A stretch of 64,000 nucleotides of DNA. It comes from Oscillospiraceae bacterium. Its GTDB lineage: Bacteria > Bacillota > Clostridia > Oscillospirales > Ruminococcaceae. Within the stretch, counting starts at the first letter, position 1, and every line of letters starts with the position of its first letter. Positions 38,859-46,750 of this stretch are shown here, in pieces. The stretch lies in contig CABIYQ010000001.1 of assembly GCA_902362965.1 (NCBI GenBank), positions 124,001-188,000 on the forward strand, written 5' to 3'. The position numbers and the translations under genes were made by a program. The notes under the pieces are model-generated. The model was not told the DNA's origin and searched no databases. It was given only the letters and a program-made list of their open reading frames with translations.

Positions 38859-40540
38859 TTTCTAACAAATTAAAGGTATTTGAGCGAAACAGGTATTTTT
38901 ACGGAAAATTACTGACAGCCGAAGATTTTATAACAGAACAGATTTACTTTAACGATAAGAGAAGATTACTTAATAATATGCTTTTCGGAAGCGGTGTTGT
39001 AACCGGAATGAGCGTAGTTAAAGCAGATGATCAGAGCATAGCAGTGGATTCGGGATTTGCACTTGATTCTTCGGGACGTGAAATAATTGTTTCTGAACCT
39101 AAAGTTATTAAAGTAAATGAATTAAATGGGTACAGTTCGTTTATACGCAGCCATACTGATTATACAACGGCATATTTGTGTATAGAATATGATGAGAAAC
39201 AGTCTCAGCCAATTCATTCAATAGCTAAAACAGTATTGGACGATGAAAACGAGGGGCCGGAATATAACAGGATTACCGAAGGATATTCACTGTATATTAC
39301 TGACGAAGAACCTGAAAAATTTATGTGTGAATCGGAAAATTTAGCTTTAAAACGTAAAATACTCATATCAGATGGGATAAATGTTTCTATTATATGTCCT
39401 TCAATTGTAAGAGAAGGCGAAGAGTTTATACTGGAAACTCAGGTAAATAAAGTAAATACTGAAAAAAATATTACCATTGATTTTGATTTAAGACTTAAAT
39501 TATTTACTGCTGAAAATTCAAATAATTCCACAGGTAAAAATATTGTACATATATCATATGATCAATGTGACAGTTCAGATTCTGAAACTATAGTTATTCG
39601 TACTAAATTAAAAGCAATGGGTTCGTCCGGCAGAAAAGGAATAATCAGAGCGGATAATATCCATGCGGCTTTTGGAAAAAGAAAATCAGCCGCATATCCG
39701 GTTCAAATTGAAGTGGATATAGCAGAAAACAGAGCTGATTCAATAATAAAAATGTTAAGAAAACAACAAACAGATAATAACGAAAAGCTTTATATTGCAA
39801 AGTTAGAACTTTTTGTTTCGCCTCAGTATTATATACTTGAATCAGTAGAGGATCTGCCGTTTTGCCAAGCGGTTCCTACAGCAGTAGATATGCGTTCGTT
39901 TCAGATACGTTCGGAATTTATTTGCCCTCCGTCTGAAAATAAAACAGTTTCTCATATGATTTCTCCGGCAAATCAGCCTGTTGTAAATACCGGTACTGCT
40001 TATGTACTTATTCCAGAAAAAGCCAGAAAAGGAAATATTTATTACAGTAATAATATTCCTCACGGTCTTGGAACAGGTGTAGTATTTATTAATGCTGGAT
40101 ATGTTGATGATAAAAAAATAATTTTTGAAGAATCTTCATTATTAAATAATAATTTTTCATATAGCATAATAGTAGATGAAGATTCAGGTACATTTTCTGT
40201 AGCGGTCAGAATTAATTCTGATATAAAAAAAACAAATTTAAAATTCTGCTGGACTGCTTCTCGTTTTCCGGATATGGGGAACAGTGAAAGAAAGATAGAA
40301 ATAAACCCTAGTGTTCGGTATGCAGGAAGATATGAAACGGTACATTTTGATGTTAGCCATCCTGATGGTAAGGTATGGAAAAATGGAGAATTAGAATGGT
40401 CTGTTCATCCGGATAACGGAGGTCAGATAACCTCGTCCGGTATATTTACAGCATTCGATATACCTGGATTTTATGAAATCAGAGTAAAAAGTATAGCTGA
40501 ACCGGACTTAAATGCAACAGCATTTTTGGTAGTACAGTAA
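38855..40540 (+). CDS. eCIS-associated surface protein with C-terminal Ig-like domain
   Basis: 561 aa. The N-terminus (RNRYFYGKLLTAEDFITEQIYFNDKRRLLN, residues about 11-40) is a conserved pattern I recall from contractile-injection loci. SGVVTGMSV and VDSGFALDSSGREIIV follow. The last 90 residues resemble a bacterial Ig-like domain (WSVHPDNGGQITSSGIFTA). No signal peptide is seen. Position after gpI suggests a baseplate-peripheral or fibre-like role; this is the nearest candidate for a receptor-binding part. Ends with TAATG overlap to the next gene. Confidence 0.7.
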   Translation: MISNKLKVFERNRYFYGKLLTAEDFITEQIYFNDKRRLLNNMLFGSGVVTGMSVVKADDQSIAVDSGFALDSSGREIIVSEPKVIKVNELNGYSSFIRSHTDYTTAYLCIEYDEKQSQPIHSIAKTVLDDENEGPEYNRITEGYSLYITDEEPEKFMCESENLALKRKILISDGINVSIICPSIVREGEEFILETQVNKVNTEKNITIDFDLRLKLFTAENSNNSTGKNIVHISYDQCDSSDSETIVIRTKLKAMGSSGRKGIIRADNIHAAFGKRKSAAYPVQIEVDIAENRADSIIKMLRKQQTDNNEKLYIAKLELFVSPQYYILESVEDLPFCQAVPTAVDMRSFQIRSEFICPPSENKTVSHMISPANQPVVNTGTAYVLIPEKARKGNIYYSNNIPHGLGTGVVFINAGYVDDKKIIFEESSLLNNNFSYSIIVDEDSGTFSVAVRINSDIKKTNLKFCWTASRFPDMGNSERKIEINPSVRYAGRYETVHFDVSHPDGKVWKNGELEWSVHPDNGGQITSSGIFTAFDIPGFYEIRVKSIAEPDLNATAFLVVQ

Positions 40541-41289
40541 TGTATATTAAAGAATTTAACGTCATATATACGGAAAAGAAAACAGATGAATATAGGTTGT
40601 ATATATGTAAAAAATCATTAGAAAATCAATTATACCGTATTTTTGAATTGGCAGACCGAAATAAAATTGCGGAATATATAAAGTATTTTAATTCATTGAA
40701 TTTTAAGGATTTTTACGGAGACTTTTCTATAGATGAAAAATATTATATTGTATTTAAACATCCAGACGGTATAATTGCAGGAGACTCCGACTGGAAAAAA
40801 TTATCGGCAAAGGATATCGTCAAGGCATTGGTATTACAGAATCCTCCTTTAGAAATTGCAGTACCGATGTTGTCTTTCAATAATATTTTTGTTTATGAAA
40901 AAGAAATAAGGTTTGCATATGTACTTCCTATGCTGGATAACAGAGCATGCAAGGGGCTGCTTGAAGAAAAGCTGGCGGATATGATAGATTTAATATGGTC
41001 TGAACACAGAACACCGGAGGCAAAGCGGTGGCTTGACTCCTTACGCAGCGGAAAATTTTCACATTTGGTAATTGCACTGAAATATATGCCTGAAAATGAA
41101 AAAGCTATACCGGAATGCAAATCAGAATATTATGACAGAATAAAAAAAATATTATTGAAAATTGCCGTGACTGCTGCTGTGCTAGCCGGTATATTGATTA
41201 TAATATTTAAACTTATGGCAGAGTATGATACAGATAAGTTAGAATATGATAAAATCGACTCGCTTGGCGGTATTGACTTAATTGATTAA
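40540..41289 (+). CDS. Unknown protein with single C-terminal membrane helix (eCIS membrane module)
   Basis: 249 aa. A cytosolic domain of about 205 residues has no sure match. Its layout (FVYEKEIRFAYVLPM) faintly recalls the pseudokinase domain of EssB/YukC-like proteins, but I cannot support more than that. A single helix (about residues 210-228, TAAVLAGILIIIFKLMA) is followed by an acidic tail of about 20 residues. It would place the large domain in the cytoplasm if the helix is N-in. The gene overlaps its upstream neighbour by one base and lies 12 nt before the MORN gene. Confidence 0.6.
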   Translation: MYIKEFNVIYTEKKTDEYRLYICKKSLENQLYRIFELADRNKIAEYIKYFNSLNFKDFYGDFSIDEKYYIVFKHPDGIIAGDSDWKKLSAKDIVKALVLQNPPLEIAVPMLSFNNIFVYEKEIRFAYVLPMLDNRACKGLLEEKLADMIDLIWSEHRTPEAKRWLDSLRSGKFSHLVIALKYMPENEKAIPECKSEYYDRIKKILLKIAVTAAVLAGILIIIFKLMAEYDTDKLEYDKIDSLGGIDLID

Positions 41290-41301
41290 AGGTGATTATT
41301 T

Positions 41302-42465
41302 ATGCCTGAAAATTTTATTGATGGATGCTTTGTGTATATACATAAAAAAAAGCTGATAATACTGCTGATTTTACTTTCCGCAGTATCAATTGGATTTTGT
41401 TTTGTAGTGTTACCGAAAATAATGGCTGATAAACCTAAAAAGATAATAGTAAACGAACCTGAAATGGAAGATTACAGCGGAAAAGCAGTTTTAATTTATA
41501 AAGATTCTGAAAATGTACTATATGAAGGAGATATGGTAGACGGTCATGCCGAAGGATTTGGTATGTTATATTCTGAAAACGGAAAATTAATATATGAAGG
41601 CGGATTTTCCGATGATATGTATTGCGGTCAAGGAAAATTGTATGCCGAAGACGGTTCCGTTATTTATATAGGTTTATTTGAAAATAATAAATATCATGGA
41701 CATGGAACTTTATATAATATTTTGGGGGAAGTTTTATATACAGGCGGATTTTCCAACGGTGTATATGACGGTACCGGAGAACTTAGTTCAGCAGGTCTGG
41801 TTTATTCCGGACAATTCAAGGAGGGTTTACTAAGTGGAGAGGGAACTCTCAGTCAGGATAATAATTTGATTTACAAGGGCGGGTTTCAGAAAAACCTGTT
41901 TAACGGTTCTGGAATATTGTATGGAGATAATGGGGAAATAATTTACCGCGGAGGCTTTGAAGACGGAAAATACAGCGGTGACGGTGAGTTTTATAATAAC
42001 AGTCAGCTTGTTTACAGAGGAAGTTTTTCAGAAGGAAATTATAATGGAGAAGGGGAAATATATTCAGGCAAAAATCTATTTTACCGAGGAAGTTTTGTTT
42101 CAGGCACAAGAACAGGAGAGGGGACAGAGTACGATGAAAACGGAAATATAGTATACAGCGGTAATTTTGAAAACGGAATATATAATGGCTCAGGTTCCTT
42201 GTATATAAACGGTATATTATTTTACACAGGAGATTTTGTAATGGGAAACAGAACCGGTCAGGGTAAGGAATTTGATTCAAATGGTCATTTAATTTATGAA
42301 GGAGGTTTTTTATGCGGATTATATGATGGAAACGGTACCTTATTTGACAGGGAAACCGGATATGTGGTATTTTCGGGAAATTTTCGTGATGGTAAAGCTC
42401 TTGAGTTGCCCGCAGAAACAACTCCTGTTATAAATGAGACGGTTACTGTAATTGCCAATAATTAA
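41302..42465 (+). CDS. Membrane-anchored MORN-repeat protein (eCIS membrane module)
   Basis: 387 aa. A basic segment (HKKK) precedes one membrane helix at about residues 18-38; about 30 residues of linker follow. The rest is a row of 12 complete MORN repeats and one partial (YEGDMVDGHAEGFG, YRGGFEDGKYSGDGEF and so on), period about 23 residues. MORN arrays make elongated beta hairpin rods that bind lipids or proteins. With a single N-terminal anchor the repeats would be outside the membrane. RBS AAGGTGA. Confidence 0.85.
   Translation: MPENFIDGCFVYIHKKKLIILLILLSAVSIGFCFVVLPKIMADKPKKIIVNEPEMEDYSGKAVLIYKDSENVLYEGDMVDGHAEGFGMLYSENGKLIYEGGFSDDMYCGQGKLYAEDGSVIYIGLFENNKYHGHGTLYNILGEVLYTGGFSNGVYDGTGELSSAGLVYSGQFKEGLLSGEGTLSQDNNLIYKGGFQKNLFNGSGILYGDNGEIIYRGGFEDGKYSGDGEFYNNSQLVYRGSFSEGNYNGEGEIYSGKNLFYRGSFVSGTRTGEGTEYDENGNIVYSGNFENGIYNGSGSLYINGILFYTGDFVMGNRTGQGKEFDSNGHLIYEGGFLCGLYDGNGTLFDRETGYVVFSGNFRDGKALELPAETTPVINETVTVIANN
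41515..42396 (+). repeat. In-gene MORN repeat array
   Basis: Twelve full and one partial unit of about 66-72 bases, each encoding YxGxFxxGxxxGxG. The copies are diverged in DNA sequence (codons differ), so the array is an old protein repeat, not a recent DNA satellite. Confidence 0.85.
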
Positions 42466-42497
42466 AAGCAATTATTATATAGCAAGAGGTGAAGTAT

Positions 42498-42884
42498 ATG
42501 GGTTTATTAGTATGTGCAGGAGCAATTTTGCAATGCAGCTTTGGCCAGTCTCCTATGCCGTTAATGGTTATTCCGCAGTCGGGCGTTACTAATATTATGC
42601 CGGCTGCAAATATAACAGATAACAAACCGATTATTAATATTCCTTCTTTTATCATGTGCAATTCTATGGCTAATCCTACGGTTGCCGCCGCAACAGCGAC
42701 TGCTTTGGGCGTTCTTACACCTATGCCGTGTATGCCTGTAATATTATCTCCTTGGTTTCCGGGAAGCAATACTGTGTTGATAGGAGGACAGCCGGCGCTC
42801 AATAACTCGTCTCAGCTTCAATGTATGTGGGGAGGGTGCATTCAGATAAAATCCGCCGGACAATTTCAAATTATGGTATCATGA
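42498..42884 (+). CDS. DUF4280 PAAR-like spike-tip protein
   Basis: 128 aa from ATG at 42498 (RBS AGAGGTG; an earlier in-frame GTG at 42489 is rejected). The sequence is a close fit to DUF4280: LVCAGAILQCSFGQSP, NIPSFIMCNSMANPTVAAA, LTPMPCMPVI, SPWFPGSNTVLIGGQPAL and QLQCMWGGCIQI, including the conserved cysteines. DUF4280 proteins are PAAR-like tips of spikes. It lies within the membrane module, away from the spike gene. Confidence 0.92.
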   Translation: MGLLVCAGAILQCSFGQSPMPLMVIPQSGVTNIMPAANITDNKPIINIPSFIMCNSMANPTVAAATATALGVLTPMPCMPVILSPWFPGSNTVLIGGQPALNNSSQLQCMWGGCIQIKSAGQFQIMVS

Positions 42885-42929
42885 ATTAATTTAAAGTGCA
42901 TTTTTATATAATTCAGTGAAGGAGATATT

Positions 42930-45473
42930 ATGTTAAAACGAATAATATTCGCTTTTTTCATAGCAGTCGCTTTTCCGTTAATTTATATACTGATTGGTCA
43001 GAAGCAGGATTGGACGGCTGATGATACTATTTCTGATGATAACCAAAACAATTATACATGTTTTCATAACAGCTCTGATATAATGATTGTCAAAACTGAT
43101 AGCAATAGTGAAATTTGCGGAAAATGGATAACGCAGCATTCGTATGGTTATAATTTTACCAATGTAGAGGCTATGACCGCTTATGACGGAAATTTTTATT
43201 GTGTTCTTACGGAAATTAACTCAAAGAATTTCATGATAGTACAAAGGAAATGGCTGAAAATTGACTTTGAAAATAATACTGCCGATATTTTATATAATTT
43301 AAAATATAATGGAATTCAAAATGCATACAGTACTTCTCTCACTGTTTCAGATGGTCGGATGTACACTGTTTCCGCTTTACTTGAAGGAATACAGATTGTT
43401 GACGTATATAATAAAAGGCAGAAAATATTGAATCCCGGTATAGAAGCAATAGTTAATTATGCAGCTGCTCTTCCTGACGGAAGAATAATATTTACGGATA
43501 TATTAAACAGAATTTACATAATGGATCAGGACGGCGATCCGGCTATGATTTATGAAACATCTCCAGGCAGTTTCAGTCAATGTACAGTAGACAATAACGG
43601 TTATTGCTATATTTATGATTTAAATAACGGATGGTTGGTAAGCAGCGACAATTATTATATAGGAAAAATCAATTTTATTAATTCAGATGTGTTTAAGGAT
43701 TCGTTTACGTCATCGGTTTCAACTGGTTACAATAAGAATTTTATTATTTTCTGCGTAGTTGGTATAGCAGCAGGAGTAATTATATTTATAATTTTATCAT
43801 TGAAACGTATATCAATTTTGCTGAAAATTTCTGGAATAATCGTATTGAGCCTTGGCATTGGAGGAATTATTTTATTTTTGTTTATTGATTCAATTATGGA
43901 AAAAGTTTATCTTCAAAGTAAACTTGACAGAGCAGTTATGTCTGCAAAAGTAATTGAGGCGAAAATTGATTTGGATCAATTTGCTGATATCAACTGGAAT
44001 CATCCCGAACAAAATAAATATTTTTATGAGCTTTGCAGTTTTTTTGAATATACTGATGGAAATGATAAAATAAAAGCTGTAATTGATAATAATCATTCTT
44101 CAGAAATAATTTTAGATGATAATAATTATTGCTGTTTATATATTTTAGATAATAAAGGAATAAAATCTGGTATATGTGATGAACATCCGGTAAATATACC
44201 AATTGAAAATATTGAATCAGAAGAAATAGCAGACGTATACAAAAGCGTAGCAGCGGGAGAAAGTGAATCTATTATGTACGGAGCATATGCCGATGATTTT
44301 GAATGGGTTCTTGCAATTTCTCCGCTTAAGGATAAAAACGGTAAAATTATTGCTTTGATTGAAACAGGCATTTCTAAATATAATTATATGACTTCTTCAA
44401 AGAAAAATTTACTTAATATATTGTTTATAGTTACTGCAGTTGAAATTATGTTAGGCATTTTAATACTTGTAATAATTAGAATTACTTTATTTCCTTTAAA
44501 AAAACTTCATGAAGCAGTTGAAGCGGCAGGAAACGGTGATTTCAGCATTACTGTTAAAGCTAATGGAAGAGATGAAATTTCAGGTATAGCAAAGGCGTTT
44601 AATATTATGTCCTCTCAGATTAATAGTCATACGCAAAATTTAAGCAGTTTAAATGAAGCATATCTTCGATTTCTTCCATCAGGAATTATTACGACTATAG
44701 GAAAAAATTCAGTACTTTCTGTTTCAAGGGGCGATTACAGTAATATTTCAAGTTATATATTACATATAAACATTATCAACTTTACTGAACAGACAAAAAA
44801 TATGACTAATGACGATATATTTATTTTCATCAATAATCTAAGTAAAGAGATAATGGAGAATATTATATATCATAAAGGCGTAATAGAAAGTTATAACCAG
44901 GAAGAATATATATGTATTTTTAACAATCCGGATTCTGCCTATGAATCGGGTATAAATCTTGTCAGACGTTTGCGCAGTATATATCCGTATTTGATGATTT
45001 CATTGGTTCTTGTTATGGATAGTATACTCCTTGGTATTGTAGGTCATGAAAAACGTTTAGGTACTATTATGCTTTCTAATGGTATAAGACTTTCTAAAAA
45101 ACTTGGAAAAATAGGCGATGTTTGCGAAACTAAATTAATTGTAACTTCTGATATTAATTTTACTCGTCCACATCCGCAAAGGGTATTGGGTAAAATAAAT
45201 TTTGACGGTAATAATTATGAATTTTTTGATTATTTTGAATGTGATGAAATAAATGTATATTTAAATAAATTGGAGGGACGTAAAAAATTTGAAGCAATGA
45301 TTGAACTTTTTTACAGTAAAATGTGGTATGAATGCCGTAAAGCGGCATTATCGTATCTGGAAATTTACTGTAATGATAAAACAGCTATAAAATATTTATT
45401 TTTATGCGAACATAATATAAATAATCCTTCTGAAACAATTGGTATTGAAAGTATTTCAGACAATAATACCTGA
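42930..45473 (+). CDS. Membrane receptor with HAMP and degenerate class III cyclase domain
   Basis: 847 aa. Membrane helices lie at about 4-22, 270-292, 297-320 and 493-517. Residues 40-265 look beta-propeller-like. A sensor domain (325-490) is followed by HAMP (518-570) and a class III nucleotide cyclase homology domain (579-745). The cyclase frame is visible (RFLPSGIITTIGKNSVLSVSRGD, GIVGHEKRLGTIMLSNGIRLSKK). The metal-binding Asp positions are lost: LHINIINFT in place of a usual xxADIRGFT, and SYNQEEYICIF in place of the KxxGDxxMAxF element. It is probably a non-catalytic sensor. Last gene of the eCIS cluster, RBS AAGGAG. Confidence 0.78.
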   Translation: MLKRIIFAFFIAVAFPLIYILIGQKQDWTADDTISDDNQNNYTCFHNSSDIMIVKTDSNSEICGKWITQHSYGYNFTNVEAMTAYDGNFYCVLTEINSKNFMIVQRKWLKIDFENNTADILYNLKYNGIQNAYSTSLTVSDGRMYTVSALLEGIQIVDVYNKRQKILNPGIEAIVNYAAALPDGRIIFTDILNRIYIMDQDGDPAMIYETSPGSFSQCTVDNNGYCYIYDLNNGWLVSSDNYYIGKINFINSDVFKDSFTSSVSTGYNKNFIIFCVVGIAAGVIIFIILSLKRISILLKISGIIVLSLGIGGIILFLFIDSIMEKVYLQSKLDRAVMSAKVIEAKIDLDQFADINWNHPEQNKYFYELCSFFEYTDGNDKIKAVIDNNHSSEIILDDNNYCCLYILDNKGIKSGICDEHPVNIPIENIESEEIADVYKSVAAGESESIMYGAYADDFEWVLAISPLKDKNGKIIALIETGISKYNYMTSSKKNLLNILFIVTAVEIMLGILILVIIRITLFPLKKLHEAVEAAGNGDFSITVKANGRDEISGIAKAFNIMSSQINSHTQNLSSLNEAYLRFLPSGIITTIGKNSVLSVSRGDYSNISSYILHINIINFTEQTKNMTNDDIFIFINNLSKEIMENIIYHKGVIESYNQEEYICIFNNPDSAYESGINLVRRLRSIYPYLMISLVLVMDSILLGIVGHEKRLGTIMLSNGIRLSKKLGKIGDVCETKLIVTSDINFTRPHPQRVLGKINFDGNNYEFFDYFECDEINVYLNKLEGRKKFEAMIELFYSKMWYECRKAALSYLEIYCNDKTAIKYLFLCEHNINNPSETIGIESISDNNT

Positions 45474-45482
45474 GCCGAGTAT

Positions 45483-45521
45483 AAAATACCCGCTGTATTT
45501 AAAAAATACAGCGGGTATTTT
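45483..45521. terminator. Strong bidirectional terminator closing the eCIS cluster
   Basis: An 18-bp perfect stem, AAAATACCCGCTGTATTT (45483-45500) with its complement at 45504-45521, separated by 3 bases. A T-rich run follows at 45521-45530, and A-rich sequence precedes it for the opposite strand. It separates the eCIS operon from the convergent CDF gene. Confidence 0.9.
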
Positions 45522-45528
45522 AAATTTT

Positions 45529-46689
45529 TTATGGTTTATCAAAAACAATTACTGTATAGTAATTGATATTTTCTTTTGACAATTGCATGTCGATCTTTTG
45601 TTTCAGCTCTTCGTTACTGTACTTGCATTCAAAAGGAACAACCAGATCAAAAATTAAATTAGTATGAGATTCACCGCTTACTATTCTGAAATCATGGAGG
45701 TCAAGCGAAGAATCAATTGAGTGTATAATATTATTTACTAATTTTTTACATTTATTAGTAAGCATGTCGTTTACTTCAATCGGATCCATATGAATAGTCA
45801 TTAAAATATTAAGATTATTGTGTATTTCACGTTCAATACTGTCAACAATATCATGAACTTCCGTAAATGATTCATTGCTTTTAACTTCAACATGGCAGCT
45901 TCCGATCATATTTCCCGGACCATAGCTATGAATTATTAAATCATGAATGCCAATTATTTTATCATTTTTTAAAACATATTCTTTTATATGATTAATAATT
46001 TCAGGATCAGCCGGTTTGCCAAGAAGTTCGTCAACAGTATCCTTAACAATATCGTAACCGGATTTTAAAATAAATACCGATACTAAAAGACCCATAACTC
46101 CGTCCACAGGCAATGCTGTAAATAATGAGCATATCAATGCAATAAGTGTTGCAGATGTTGCTATTACGTCGCTTTTGCTGTCTTTTGCAGTTGCAGTCAA
46201 TACCGAGGAATTAATTTTTTTACCTAATTCAGCATTAAAAACCGCCATCCATAGCTTTACAGCTATTGAAAAAACAAGTGAAATTAAAACAGCAAAGCTA
46301 AATCTTATTTCTACCGGATTTATAATCTTTTCTACAGAATTTTTTAAAAGCTCAATTCCTACAAATATTATCAGAGCTGCTATTATAAGAGAAGTCAGGT
46401 ATTCCATTCTTCCATGACCAAACGGATGGTTTTTGTCAGCCGGTTTTGAAGCCATTTTATATCCCAGAAGAGTTACAAGGCATCCGGCACAGTCTGACAG
46501 GTTGTTAAATGCATCGGATACAATAGAAATAGAGTGAGATAAAGTTCCCATTGCATACTTGATAAGGAATAAAAGCACATTGCATATAATTCCGACAATA
46601 CTGCTTAAGGTACCGTATTTTTGACGTATTTTTGGATTTTCTGTATTCTCTGAATTTTTTATAAATGTTTTAATCAGAAAATTTACCAT
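45529..46689 (-). CDS. Cation diffusion facilitator (CDF) metal efflux protein
   Basis: 386 aa. The CDF signatures SDAFNNLSDC (metal-site Asp/Asn) and HPFGHGRMEYL are intact, with about six membrane helices in the first 230 residues and a cytosolic C-terminal domain (IIGIHDLIIHSYGPG, CHVEVKSNES). It exports divalent metal by antiport; the metal (Zn, Mn or Fe) cannot be told. A C-terminal extension of about 80 residues follows the usual dimerisation domain. Confidence 0.92.
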   Translation of the reverse strand: MVNFLIKTFIKNSENTENPKIRQKYGTLSSIVGIICNVLLFLIKYAMGTLSHSISIVSDAFNNLSDCAGCLVTLLGYKMASKPADKNHPFGHGRMEYLTSLIIAALIIFVGIELLKNSVEKIINPVEIRFSFAVLISLVFSIAVKLWMAVFNAELGKKINSSVLTATAKDSKSDVIATSATLIALICSLFTALPVDGVMGLLVSVFILKSGYDIVKDTVDELLGKPADPEIINHIKEYVLKNDKIIGIHDLIIHSYGPGNMIGSCHVEVKSNESFTEVHDIVDSIEREIHNNLNILMTIHMDPIEVNDMLTNKCKKLVNNIIHSIDSSLDLHDFRIVSGESHTNLIFDLVVPFECKYSNEELKQKIDMQLSKENINYYTVIVFDKP

Positions 46690-46720
46690 AATAATAACCT
46701 CATGTTTTATTCATTAATAT

Positions 46721-46750
46721 TTTATAGTCAACAAGTAATATTTGTTACAA
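46721..46750 (-). promoter_or_regulatory. Candidate promoter of the CDF gene
   Basis: On the minus strand TTGTAA (46750-46745) and TATAAA (46726-46721) are separated by 18 bp. The -35 box overlaps the stop codon of the upstream GTPase gene. RBS GAGG precedes the ATG at 46689. Confidence 0.4.

Noticed and set aside
41515..42396. DNA satellite or CRISPR-like array
   Set aside because: Period of about 69 bases follows the MORN codons and copies are diverged; no constant repeats or unique spacers.
41900..42421. 173-aa open frame on the minus strand opposite the MORN gene
   Set aside because: It is a shadow of the repeat coding sequence; it is low complexity (Phe/His/Arg-rich), has no ribosome binding site and the plus-strand MORN pattern is unmistakable.
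22685..45473. Interpretation as a prophage
   Set aside because: No capsid, portal, terminase, integrase, lysis or att sequences; cap, AAA+ ATPase, DUF4157 and DUF4280 genes fit an eCIS.
22685..45473. Interpretation as a type VI secretion system
   Set aside because: No TssJLM membrane complex, ClpV or TssBC pair; a single long sheath gene and Afp-like order are present, and membrane proteins here are unrelated to TssJLM as far as I can see.
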